Below are positions 55,809 to 64,000 of a DNA stretch of 64,000 nucleotides, in pieces. How positions within the stretch are numbered: the stretch's first letter is position 1; each line of letters starts with the position of its first letter. Made by a program: the position numbers and the translations under genes. The notes under the pieces were generated by a model, which saw only the letters and a list, made by a program, of their open reading frames with translations, made no database searches and was not told the DNA's origin. The stretch is from NCBI GenBank assembly GCA_004296455.1, contig AP018280.1, positions 4,402,001 through 4,466,000 on the forward strand, read 5' to 3'. Origin of the DNA: Calothrix sp. NIES-4101. GTDB taxonomy: Bacteria; Cyanobacteriota; Cyanobacteriia; Cyanobacteriales; Nostocaceae.

Positions 55809-57269
55809 ATGGATGATACAGCGATGATCAATATATCTTCAAGATATTGGAAAATTTGGCGAATTAATCCGGCTGGGGAGAAATTAGGGTATAAACAAAT
55901 TCTAGTTCCAATCGCTCAAGAGTTTTCCAAAAATCAAGTATTTGATATAGATAATAATAACATTCAAAATTTCTTATTATCGTGTTTTCATGCAAAAAAA
56001 ACTCAGATAGATGCGGTTAATCGCGCTCAGGCAGGACTTTGCCTCAGATGTTACGTTTCTGAACCCATACTGAAGGAATGTAAAAAAATAGACTCTTTGT
56101 TTAGTGGTGAAAAGCAATTTACCTATCGAGATTTATTACCTTTTGTCCTCAATGATGATGGACAAAAATTAATTATTTTAGATCGAGACGGCAAAACCCA
56201 ACTAATGGTAGATGACAATAGTCAAGTTAAAATATCTACATATAAGTTTTTCTCGGTGACGGTGTTACAAACATTTAATGCTGATTTACAATCTCGGATG
56301 AGTTTGGATAATTGGACTTATTTACAAACGAAGCAAAATCCCGACTTAAAGAACTTTTTGTCTGAATTTGGTTTTCAAAATTTAAGTGATTGGGCTCTTT
56401 TAAACCGAGCAAGAGTCAAGCAAATCGAACGTTTATCAACTCTAGAACGCTTTGTTGTTGAAGCTTTTCATGCTGTTTATCGTCGTGATAGACGAATGCA
56501 ACATCATCAGGGAGCAAAAAGATGTCCTGATCCGACAAATAGTCAATTACAAGAAATGTTAGCTTATCTAAAGCAGCAACAAGTTTCGATTGATACAACT
56601 ATCGAACTGATGAAACTACTCAAAAATATTGCTCTACAACTAAGAAAATATGACATTTGGAGTTCTAGAGAATCTTTAGATATATATGATGCGGAGAGTG
56701 GTACATATCAACCAAGACGTGATTTGTCCGTTGATTCTCTTGATGAAGCAGATTTAGAACAGCAGGAATTTTCCCAATTTTTATATAAACATCTTGATTC
56801 AAGTTTGAACGAGATAATTCGCCAAGAAGTAGAAGCAAATATCAAAAAGCTACAAAAAAGTAATAAGTATGCACCTTTTGCAGATAAATACATTCAAGGC
56901 TTACAGCTTTACTATTGTCAGGCAATGTCTTTAAAAGAGATTGCACCAGAGTTGGGAATGACTAGTTGGGATCAAGCGAGACGAGTGCTTAACCCAGGAG
57001 ATTTGTTAGCAAAGGTGCGGACAAGAACTGTAGAACAAATGCTCGAAACTGTTTTGGAAAAAGCCGCAGAAAAAGGTTTGACAAAGATTCCTCCCGAAGC
57101 TAATTACCTGATAGCTTTGACGGAACAAATAGAAGCTTACGTCGATGCAGAAGTGTTTCAAGCCGCAGCAGAAGAAATTAGAGCCGGAAAAAATCGAAGC
57201 ATGGATAGTAGCTATGCTGAAAAACTTCGTAATTATATGTACCAATGCTCACCAAATATCCTAAATTAG
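55809..57269 (+). CDS. Large HTH (sigma-region-4-like) protein of the CHAT locus
   Basis: The 486-residue protein (possible second start at Met6, 55824) has no signal or membrane span. Near residues 365-400 it reads QGLQLYYCQAMSLKEIAPEL then GMTSWDQARRVLNPG, a helix-turn-helix resembling sigma region 4. The N-terminal 90 residues include several Cys (GLCLRCYVSEPILKEC). The middle is helical with LERFVVEAFHAVYRRDRRMQ. I know such proteins in cyanobacteria beside DUF1822 and CHAT genes, which is also the case here. A transcription regulator or divergent sigma factor for this locus is inferred. Confidence 0.65.
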   Translation: MDDTAMINISSRYWKIWRINPAGEKLGYKQILVPIAQEFSKNQVFDIDNNNIQNFLLSCFHAKKTQIDAVNRAQAGLCLRCYVSEPILKECKKIDSLFSGEKQFTYRDLLPFVLNDDGQKLIILDRDGKTQLMVDDNSQVKISTYKFFSVTVLQTFNADLQSRMSLDNWTYLQTKQNPDLKNFLSEFGFQNLSDWALLNRARVKQIERLSTLERFVVEAFHAVYRRDRRMQHHQGAKRCPDPTNSQLQEMLAYLKQQQVSIDTTIELMKLLKNIALQLRKYDIWSSRESLDIYDAESGTYQPRRDLSVDSLDEADLEQQEFSQFLYKHLDSSLNEIIRQEVEANIKKLQKSNKYAPFADKYIQGLQLYYCQAMSLKEIAPELGMTSWDQARRVLNPGDLLAKVRTRTVEQMLETVLEKAAEKGLTKIPPEANYLIALTEQIEAYVDAEVFQAAAEEIRAGKNRSMDSSYAEKLRNYMYQCSPNILN

Positions 57270-57806
57270 GGTCATGAATTAAAATTTCTCTTGACTCAAA
57301 ATAATTCTAAATAAATCTAACGTCAGAATCAAAGTTAGGTCTTCCAAGCCGAAAATTATATTTCTATTGGTTTTACAGGCTTGGAAATAGGGTGATGAAT
57401 GAGTTTTCTATCCACGGTAAAATTTTAATCGATATGGAGCGATCGCAATTTCCGGGAATGAATTTGGATGTCACAACAGAGTGTATTTCCAAATTCAAAG
57501 GTTGAATGATTATTCCTGGTGCTGGTCATTAGGTTTCCTGAAAATATCCTCAGTAACTAAATGAGGTTTTGCTGAAATTTCTCACAGATTTTGGTAGTTA
57601 ATTTGTAGGGAATATTTTTTATTATCTATCAATAGATAGATGCACAAGGCTGCAAAAATTATTTTATAATGAGGTGATTCATGAAATGAGTGTTGTTCTG
57701 AAGTTGTGAACAATTAGCATAATTTGACTATACTTCTTGTCTACATACTGAAAGCAAGGAGAGAAATCACTTCAATACAAATTTGAGCAACACATTATTT
57801 TTGTGA
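57270..57806. other. Spacer upstream of the first short CHAT gene
   Basis: AT-rich with one HIP1 core near 57439. I see no ORF over 60 codons or strong hairpin. Confidence 0.4.
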
Positions 57807-59426
57807 ATGAATAAAGCAATTCTTATTAATCTGGGTAGTGGCGATTTAAATACTGGTTTTGCTCGTGTTACAGTTCAGTTGTGGGTAAGTGGCTATTCAC
57901 GACCACAGCAATTTGTTGGTAGCTTGCCTGCTGCACCTATTTTAGTGCAACTATATAGAAATTGGCAATCAATTTATACGCATCTTTGTAGTCGATTGGT
58001 AGATGCCAACGAGCTTCGCAAACAACCGCAGCTAACATCGGTTGATAAAAGTAACAAGGATGATGATGATGACGAACTGGAAATAATCAGCGAGGGAATT
58101 ACCAATATTTCCCAAGTTAACTTTGATGAGGTTTGTCAACTGTTAGAAGAGAATTTGAATGCATGGTTAAATACTCCAGGTTTTGCGGGTATTGATGCTC
58201 AGTTGCGATCGCAGCTTGATCGGGAATTAGAAATTCAGGTGACACTGGAAACTAATGATGGTATTTTAAGGCGTTTACCTTGGCATTGTTGGCAATTTTT
58301 ACAAGATTATCCGCAAGCAGAATTAGCACTTTCTCAACCCGAATATATTCGTCAACCACAAAAGCAGCGAGAGAGTCATAATCAAATTAGAATTTTAGCG
58401 GTTTTGGCTAGTACAGATGGAATTGATTTAGCCGCAGAGCAACGATTCCTCGAAGATTTACAGGATGCACAAATTCATTTTCTAGCCAATCCTTCCCAAA
58501 CTGAATTAAATAGACAATTAGTCGATCCCCAAGGTTGGGAAATTCTCTTTTTTGCTGGTCATAGTCATACTGAAGGGGAAACAGGAAGAATATATTTAAA
58601 TGAAAATCCAACAGATAATAGTTTAACAATCGCCGAATTACAAGCTGATTTAAAAATTGCGATCGCAAATGGTTTAAAGTTGGCGGTTTTTAATTCCTGT
58701 GATGGCTTGGGATTGGCTAATAGTTTAGGAAAATTGTATATTCCGACAACTATTATTATGCGTGAGCAAGTCCCTAATCGAGTCGCTCAGGAATTTTTTA
58801 AGTATTTTTTACAAGGATTTGCCCTGTCTCATTTATCTTTATATACATCTGTACGGCGAGCACGGGAAAGGTTAAAAGTGATTGAAAATGAATTTCCTGG
58901 TGCTTCCTGGCTACCTGTAATTTGCCAAAATCCCGCCATTGAACCACCAATTTGGTTAAATATTACCGAATCGGTACGGTTGGTACTTTCCACAGAAAAA
59001 ATATATGCTTTCCAAAAAATTTTACTCGATTTAATTGGTCCGATTGCACCTAATTTATTACAAAACTTGTTAACACAAGTGAGTAATTATGAGGATTTAA
59101 TGAGGCGATTATTGCCCTATTTATCGACAACTCAGCAAGTTGAATTTCAACAAAAAGCTAACTCCCTTTTAGAGCAATTGTCCGCCAATTTAGAGGAAGA
59201 TAATGATGTAGTCAATGGAGAAAAGGAAATTGTCGATGCGGAATTGATTCGCAGGTGTGAGCAAATTTTAATAGAATTGGTAGGGCCAATTGGAAATATC
59301 TTAATTCAACAAGTCTTAAATTTGGGCGAGCGTCCACCCAATGCATTCATCGAAGCGTTAGCAGCAAAAATTCCCGACCCCCAACTACGAGGTAAATTTC
59401 AACAGCGCATGAGGAAAGTTGACTAA
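57807..59426 (+). CDS. CHAT-domain protein with two C-terminal LVGPI-type modules
   Basis: The 539-residue protein begins with AILINLGSGDLNTGFARVTV, typical of cytoplasmic CHAT proteins of STAND systems. It has ILRRLPWHCWQFLQDYPQAE, the His in LFFAGHSHTEGE (H252), the Cys in LAVFNSCDGLGLAN (C298) and FPGASWLPVICQNP at the domain end (about 370). Instead of NB-ARC it carries two related modules of about 55-60 residues: ILLDLIGPIAPNLLQNLL (about 405) and ILIELVGPIGNILIQQVL (about 490), the second ending IPDPQLRGKFQQRM. The dyad is intact. The modules may bind partners. It follows the HTH protein gene. Confidence 0.85.
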   Translation: MNKAILINLGSGDLNTGFARVTVQLWVSGYSRPQQFVGSLPAAPILVQLYRNWQSIYTHLCSRLVDANELRKQPQLTSVDKSNKDDDDDELEIISEGITNISQVNFDEVCQLLEENLNAWLNTPGFAGIDAQLRSQLDRELEIQVTLETNDGILRRLPWHCWQFLQDYPQAELALSQPEYIRQPQKQRESHNQIRILAVLASTDGIDLAAEQRFLEDLQDAQIHFLANPSQTELNRQLVDPQGWEILFFAGHSHTEGETGRIYLNENPTDNSLTIAELQADLKIAIANGLKLAVFNSCDGLGLANSLGKLYIPTTIIMREQVPNRVAQEFFKYFLQGFALSHLSLYTSVRRARERLKVIENEFPGASWLPVICQNPAIEPPIWLNITESVRLVLSTEKIYAFQKILLDLIGPIAPNLLQNLLTQVSNYEDLMRRLLPYLSTTQQVEFQQKANSLLEQLSANLEEDNDVVNGEKEIVDAELIRRCEQILIELVGPIGNILIQQVLNLGERPPNAFIEALAAKIPDPQLRGKFQQRMRKVD

Positions 59427-59434
59427 CACAGGAA

Positions 59435-60358
59435 CTAGGATTTTGATTGATTTTGATTCAGTAAATCCATTGCAATTAATAAACTAGCCCGCATTCGTTC
59501 AAATGCGATCGCCAGTAAACCAATTTCGTCCTTTGAGTCTTCTTGAAAGTGACTACTCATATCCCCCGTACTAATCGCATTTGCAGTATTGGCAATTTTT
59601 CTAATTCTCACAATCACAACCTTTTTTAAGAGAAAATTAATCAGTAATGTAACTGCTAAGAAGATAGCAATGACAACACTTATACTCTTAAAAAAAGCTT
59701 GCCTAGCTTTATCAAAGACCTCCTCATAAGGAACATAAACTATTTGTGCGGCGACAATATCATTCAATTTCCAACCAAATCCGCGCTCACCATATTTTGC
59801 AATTAAACTTTTAGGGGCAATTTCCGGACGAGAATGGCAATCCAAACATTTTGTCTGTTTAATTACAAACGGACGAGCAGTATAAAATCTCTTACCAGTT
59901 TCATCGCTCCGAAAACCACTGAGTTCTAACTTCTCTGGTTGTGACTGAAACTGATTAACTAATTTGGTCTCAAAATCATCGGCTTGATCAAGAGGATTGG
60001 TAGGATTGAGAGTAGCATCTTTATAATGAAACTCTTTATACGCTTCGTTTTTACTTAGATAGCGAGACACTTCTCGAACCGAAAATGTGGGTATGGCTTG
60101 GGGAATAAAGTTTGGAGATGTAGCTAATTTAGGTCTGAGTAGGGGATTAACTTGGTCTTGAGTATAAAATCTCAAGGAATTCATCGTTTGCATCAGTAAT
60201 TCTGCCTGGATAGAAATCTCATACTGCGCTCTTTGATAAAGCACGTTTGATAGAGTTATCCCACTGAGAATAATACCAGCTAAGAAAGCAATCATTAGAA
60301 GTGAATTAAACTTGGCGTTGATTTTAAAATTTTGAAAGCGAATATTTAATTTAGGCAT
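59435..60358 (-). CDS. Tll0287-like heme-binding sensor with HAMP domain
   Basis: The start is taken at ATG 60358 (MPKLNIRFQNFKINAKFNSL), which directly precedes a membrane span (LLMIAFLAGIILSGITLSNV). The periplasmic part (about 45-210) has LRFYTQDQVNPLLRPKLA, EFHYKDATLNPTNPLDQADD, FYTARPF and CLDCHSRPE, the CxxCH of a c-type heme, as in the Tll0287/DUF3365 family. A second span and a HAMP-like region (IANTANAISTGDMSSHFQED) follow, and the protein ends with no kinase or cyclase domain. It probably senses redox or gases and signals through a separate partner. It is convergent with the CHAT gene, 8 bp apart. Confidence 0.88.
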   Translation of the reverse strand: MPKLNIRFQNFKINAKFNSLLMIAFLAGIILSGITLSNVLYQRAQYEISIQAELLMQTMNSLRFYTQDQVNPLLRPKLATSPNFIPQAIPTFSVREVSRYLSKNEAYKEFHYKDATLNPTNPLDQADDFETKLVNQFQSQPEKLELSGFRSDETGKRFYTARPFVIKQTKCLDCHSRPEIAPKSLIAKYGERGFGWKLNDIVAAQIVYVPYEEVFDKARQAFFKSISVVIAIFLAVTLLINFLLKKVVIVRIRKIANTANAISTGDMSSHFQEDSKDEIGLLAIAFERMRASLLIAMDLLNQNQSKS

Positions 60359-60922
60359 ATTTATTTTGCAACACTCACGCTCATGGAAAAGGTAAAAAAT
60401 GAAAAACTTTTCACCCTCAAGCAAATGTTACCAGCTTGATGAAGTATGATAAATATCTTTTCCCCTAATGTTCTACTAACCTAAAAATGACGGGTAGAGG
60501 GTTTTAGTGAGTAGTAGAATAGTAGATATCCCCAAAAAATAATGTAGAGATGCTATATCAAAATGTCTCTGAGGGAGTTTCAGTTCACACATATTTATCA
60601 TATTTATCATATTTAATTTTCGCATCAGGTCTAATATAATTTTCCCCGCAAAATTTTCTTGATGAGCTCCCTCATGAGAAGTGCATAAGCTGACAAGAGT
60701 GACGTTTAAATAAATAGTATGATAATTTGCCAACAAAGCAAATAAAATACAACCCCACCCCTAACTTGGATACCGTGGGGAGTTTTTTGTATCTCCCTAT
60801 TGATGGAAAGACGATATAACTAAATATACTCGACAGTTGTAACGGATTTAATTGATAATCTTAATATACTGCATCAGTTTTAACGACTTACACCTATTTA
60901 CCTGCATATGCGAGGTAAAATC
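60359..60922. other. Divergent spacer with short repeats and a terminator-like hairpin
   Basis: It contains three tandem ATATTTATC-like units around 60590-60614 and the hairpin at 60753-60788. The sensor promoter (minus) and the DUF1822 promoter (plus) must lie here. No ORF is supported. Confidence 0.45.
60753..60788 (+). terminator. Terminator-like hairpin, plus strand
   Basis: CCCCAC (60753-60758) and GTGGGG (60775-60780) enclose 16 bases and are followed by AGTTTTTTG. No plus-strand gene ends just before it, so it may end a small RNA. Confidence 0.5.
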
Positions 60923-62050
60923 ATGCCCAATTTAGATTCTGCTCAAGATTTAAGGCTTTTATTGCCAGAAACCGTCTGGTTAGAAGCCGAGCATTTTGCA
61001 TTTGCAAACCAAGTTAGTTCTTTAGAGACGACTCAAGCCGAAAATAAATGGCAAGTATATCTAAATACATTAGCGCTCATTGCCCTGGAGATATGGTTGG
61101 ATGATAGGCTTGTCTCAAAGGAAAAAGCGATCGCTCGAGATATGAGCGCGATCGCAATTGCAGGTAGTCTTAAATTAGGTGATTACAAATTTTGCGCGAT
61201 CGCAACTGAACATTTACTCGACGAAATTGTTAATTTCCCTCAAAAATTAATTGAACAAACAGATTCAACATCTCACTTTTATGTGCTGCTTGAGGTGTTA
61301 GAAGAAGAGGAAGAAGTTGTGATTCGCGGCTTTTTACCCCACAACCAATTGCTCAAAATACAAGACAATTGCCAATTCACACTCTCTGAGGGTTGTTATC
61401 AAATTCCATTATCTCACTTTGATATTGAGCCAAATCACCTATTAACTTATTACCGCTATCTTCAACCAGCTAATTTTACTGCACCTGTCACTGCCTCTGT
61501 TAGTGATAAGTCTGTTAGTCTAGCCCATCAAATTAGGGACAATATCGCTGATATTTTCAGTACCAACATCACAAAATTAAGCCAATGGTTGCAAGGAGTA
61601 ATTGATGAAGCCTGGCAGAAAATAGATTCCCTCACTAACCCGGAATTAGCTTTAGCTTTTAGTACACGAAATGTCGAACGAGACACTAAAAGGGCAAAGA
61701 TTATTGATTTAGGGATTGAGTTAGGTAATAAAAAATTTGCACTGTTATTGAATATCTCGGCTGATATTTCAACTGAACTATTGGAAGATAAAGAAGAAAG
61801 TCTTATTTCAGAAAGTCCTCCTAAAATAAGCGTTTTAGCCCAACTATATCCCCTCAATGGAGAAAGATTTTTACCGCCAAATGTAAAATTAATTCTACTC
61901 TCTAAAGCAGGTAAAACTCTGCAAGAGGTGACAGCAAGAAGTCAAGATAATTACATTCAACTCAAACCATTTAAAGCAGAACAAGGGAAAAAATTTAGCA
62001 TTCAAGTCAGTTTAGGAGATGCTACTGTCAGAGAAAACTTTGAATTGTAA
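60923..62050 (+). CDS. DUF1822-family protein
   Basis: The frame is open from 60908. ATG at 60923 with an AGG-containing site upstream gives MPNLDSAQDLRLLLPETVWL, the usual start of DUF1822 (375 residues). Next is the conserved AENKWQVYLNTLALIALEIW then LDD. The middle includes VLLEVLEEEEEVVIRGFLPH. The C-terminal part has ISVLAQLYPLNGERFLPPNV, LILLSKAGKTLQEVTARSQD and EQGKKFSIQVSLGD, which resembles a beta-sandwich. DUF1822 genes commonly neighbour CHAT and sigma-like genes in cyanobacteria. The function is unknown; the steady association suggests a sensor or scaffold for the CHAT protein. Confidence 0.85.
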   Translation: MPNLDSAQDLRLLLPETVWLEAEHFAFANQVSSLETTQAENKWQVYLNTLALIALEIWLDDRLVSKEKAIARDMSAIAIAGSLKLGDYKFCAIATEHLLDEIVNFPQKLIEQTDSTSHFYVLLEVLEEEEEVVIRGFLPHNQLLKIQDNCQFTLSEGCYQIPLSHFDIEPNHLLTYYRYLQPANFTAPVTASVSDKSVSLAHQIRDNIADIFSTNITKLSQWLQGVIDEAWQKIDSLTNPELALAFSTRNVERDTKRAKIIDLGIELGNKKFALLLNISADISTELLEDKEESLISESPPKISVLAQLYPLNGERFLPPNVKLILLSKAGKTLQEVTARSQDNYIQLKPFKAEQGKKFSIQVSLGDATVRENFEL

Positions 62051-62184
62051 GTGAATATTCTCTAACTGAAGAAAATGCAATCTAAATTTGATTAATCATG
62101 ATTGCAAAAGAAATTTTATTTTTTGCTTTCAAGGGAATCAACTCTGGCTTTAGCAAAAATGATAAATATGAGTGTTGATACTTC

Positions 62185-62481
62185 TTGAGTTATTTGCTTA
62201 CTATGATCGGGGAAGCAATATTGACTTTATTAGCATATGCCATAACCCATGAATATCAACTAGATCAAGCCACAAGAGATGCACCACGTCCAGCAAGTAC
62301 AACTTTTTTAAAGACGCTTCAATCAGTTTACTTGAAATTAGCCAAGGAAGAATTACCAAATACATCTTTGGAATTACTCAGAAATCAAGGTGTTCCCACA
62401 GTTAGTGACCAAGAATTTTTACAACACATCCAAAAAAATAGTTCAACTTCGTCACATTTTACTGGCTTTGGTAAAAAATGA
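62185..62481 (+). CDS. Small protein between DUF1822 and CHAT-NB-ARC genes, 98 aa
   Basis: The frame starts at TTG (62185) or ATG (62203). The product has a hydrophobic N-terminus (MSYLLTMIGEAILTLLAYAI), then a mostly polar part with LKLAKEELPNTSLELLRNQG and a Ser-rich end. It is in the same direction as its neighbours, 134 bp after DUF1822 and 169 bp before the CHAT gene. Its place between them suggests it belongs to the same system. No family recognised. Confidence 0.5.
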   Translation: MSYLLTMIGEAILTLLAYAITHEYQLDQATRDAPRPASTTFLKTLQSVYLKLAKEELPNTSLELLRNQGVPTVSDQEFLQHIQKNSSTSSHFTGFGKK

Positions 62482-62650
62482 CGGTTGGACTCGGAGTACC
62501 GTAGCAATTTTTTGAAGTGAGGAAAAATCGATAGTTTATAAATAAAAAGCCGAAAAAGAACCGAACTTTCCCATTATTTTTTAAATTAGATACTATTTTA
62601 CTCCTGGGCTTTAGCACATAAACTGTTATATAAACACTGTTACATAAACA

Positions 62651-63772
62651 ATGATTTATTCAGTTATCATCAATCTGGGGTATGGTAATTTACATGAAGG
62701 GTTCCCCGTAGTGACTGTGGGATTGCGGGAAGCAAATAATCCGCGATCGCAGCAATTTATGGGGAGTTTGCCACCTGCGCCGAATTTGGTCAACTTGTAC
62801 CGAAATTGGCGGTTGATGTATCAGAGTTTGTGCGATCGCTTAACTGTTGATTCTAGCAGGAGTGTCAGCAAATATGTTACAGATGATGATGACGACGAAC
62901 TAGAAATTGATGAAGCTGATATTACAAATGTTTCTATCGTAGACTTTGATGATATTTGTCAACAGTTACAGTTAAATATTAATAATTGGTTAGATTCTCC
63001 AGAAATTTTGAATATTAGTCGATTGCTGCGGGCTGGGCTTCACCCCGCAGATGAAATTCGGGTAATTATTGAAACTCAAGATACTATTATTCAAAAATTA
63101 CCTTGGCATTGTAGCAGTTTTTTCCAGGATTATCCCCATGCAGAAGTTTCGTTTGCTAACACTGAATATCAACAGACTCTTCATTTAGGTAGGTCAAAAT
63201 TTTCTTGCCATCAAGTCAGGATTTTGGCAATTTTAGGGAATTCTCAAGGGATTGATTTAGAACAGGAAAAACAGTTTTTAAAAACTTTGCCGGATGCAGA
63301 AGTGGAGTTAATAATTAAACCTTCTCGGCAAGAATTTAACGATAAGCTGTGGGATTCCCAAGGCTGGGATATGCTTTTTTTTGCGGGGCATAGTCAAACA
63401 GATGAGGAAACGGGGATAATTTATATTAATGAAAATTCTACTCATAATAGTTTAACAATTGCACAATTAACAGAAGCCTTGAAAGCAGCGATTGAAAAGG
63501 GTTTAAAAATAGCAATTTTTAATTCCTGTGATGGATTGGGTTTAGCCCATAGTTTGGGTAAATTAAATTTACCAACAACAATTGTCATGCGTGAACCTGT
63601 CCCAAATCGGGTTGCAGAAGAGTTTTTTAATTATTTTTTACAAGGATTTGCTGTTGAGCAAAAATCTTTATATACATCTGTCCAAGAAGCAAGACGTAGA
63701 TTACAAGGATTAGAAAATGATTTTCCTGGTGCAAGTTGGTTACCAGTCATTTTGATTAATCCCGCCGAATAA
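62651..63772 (+). CDS. CHAT domain of a CHAT-NB-ARC protein, ended by an in-frame TAA
   Basis: The 373-residue CHAT domain is close to that at 57807. It has VIINLGYGNLHEGFPVVTVG, LPWHCSSFFQDYPHAE, the His in LFFAGHSQTDEE (H247), the Cys in IAIFNSCDGLGLAH (C293) and FPGASWLPVILINPAE. TAA at 63770-63772 follows, and the same frame then continues into NB-ARC sequence to the window end. In relatives this position usually reads NPAEQPP, so CAA to TAA is the likely change. The CHAT dyad is intact, so the product might still work as a free protease. It may equally be a recent pseudogene. Confidence 0.8.
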   Translation: MIYSVIINLGYGNLHEGFPVVTVGLREANNPRSQQFMGSLPPAPNLVNLYRNWRLMYQSLCDRLTVDSSRSVSKYVTDDDDDELEIDEADITNVSIVDFDDICQQLQLNINNWLDSPEILNISRLLRAGLHPADEIRVIIETQDTIIQKLPWHCSSFFQDYPHAEVSFANTEYQQTLHLGRSKFSCHQVRILAILGNSQGIDLEQEKQFLKTLPDAEVELIIKPSRQEFNDKLWDSQGWDMLFFAGHSQTDEETGIIYINENSTHNSLTIAQLTEALKAAIEKGLKIAIFNSCDGLGLAHSLGKLNLPTTIVMREPVPNRVAEEFFNYFLQGFAVEQKSLYTSVQEARRRLQGLENDFPGASWLPVILINPAE

Positions 63773-64000
63773 CCTCCAAATTGGGAAAGTTTAAAAGGGG
63801 AAAATTCCCATAACAAATTATCAGAAAAACTTACCAATTTCACAAAAATATCAAAACAGCGTCAGGATTGGGGTGATGCAATTGATGTATCTGTATTTTA
63901 TGGACGTAATGATGAAATTAATCAATTAAAACAATGGATTTTAGAAGATAATTGCCGATTAGTGACGATTATTGGGATGGGTGGAATTGGCAAAACTGCT
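63773..64000 (+). pseudogene. NB-ARC continuation after the in-frame stop (runs off window)
   Basis: Directly after the TAA the frame reads PPNWESLKGENSHNKLSEKL, then [20 protein letters not shown] and the Walker A motif GMGGIGKTA at the window edge. VSVFYGR---E--QL-QWILE matches the start of NB-ARC in the protein at 20419. No start codon in this frame precedes the domain except a GTG inside the strand before Walker A, so it cannot be translated whole without read-through. The rest lies outside the window. Confidence 0.75.

Noticed and set aside
57807-59426. Gingipain or true caspase assignment
   Set aside because: The motifs FAGHS and NSCDG with the conserved end FPGASWLPV are those of CHAT domains.

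Overview
The window reads as chromosome of a filamentous, heterocyst-forming type of cyanobacterium (Nostocales-like). The signs are frequent HIP1 octamers (GCGATCGC), a nearly verbatim piece of nifH, pentapeptide-repeat, WD40, TPR and CHAT proteins in number, DUF1822 and Tll0287-like proteins, and the short palindromic repeats typical of these genomes. I cannot name the species.

Layout. 1-6.4 kb: a peptide-export and RiPP locus. It holds the end of an HlyD-type adaptor, a PpiC-like isomerase, at least four small proteins sharing a leader that ends in Gly-Gly, one Nif11-leader precursor whose core carries two LYG motifs, and a radical SAM/SPASM maturase. The combination looks like a spliceotide (tyramine-excising, beta-amino-acid-forming) system. 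6.4-7.9 kb has no convincing gene. 7.9-20.3 kb: FKBP lipoprotein, MltA, an M4-like metalloprotease, a DAHP synthase preceded by two tandem aromatic-rich leader peptides with terminators (attenuators), a DnaJ-pentapeptide fusion, an RND-type adaptor and a second pentapeptide protein. 20.4-24.9 kb: an NB-ARC/WD40 STAND protein and an orphan nifH fragment. 24.9-29.9 kb: a Tat-exported caspase-like protein and a PlsC/CdsA/CDP-alcohol transferase lipid operon.

29.9-37.5 kb: a minus-strand array made of a small exported TPR protein, a CHAT protein whose catalytic Cys is Ala, an apparently active TPR-CHAT protein and a subtilase. 37.6-44.6 kb is a decayed zone with gene fragments, an ISAzo13-like element inserted in a WGR-domain gene (the reading frame can be rebuilt exactly), and an IS5-like element. 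44.8-50.6 kb: two exported or membrane hypotheticals, a TPR protein and a second TPR-CHAT protein with recent 240-bp internal duplications. 50.8-55.4 kb: a cytosine-5 methyltransferase and an IS66-type element flanked by gene pieces. 55.8 kb to the end: an HTH-bearing protein, a CHAT protein, a heme-type sensor, DUF1822, a small protein and a CHAT-NB-ARC gene interrupted by one in-frame stop.

Two regulatory observations tie this together. First, seven copies of CATACCCC(C/T)-N14/15-TATA(A/T)-like promoter sit mostly in front of the caspase, subtilase, TPR/CHAT and exported-protein genes, which suggests that the death-protease-like genes form one regulon. Second, the DAHP synthase leader carries two successive ribosome-sensing attenuators.
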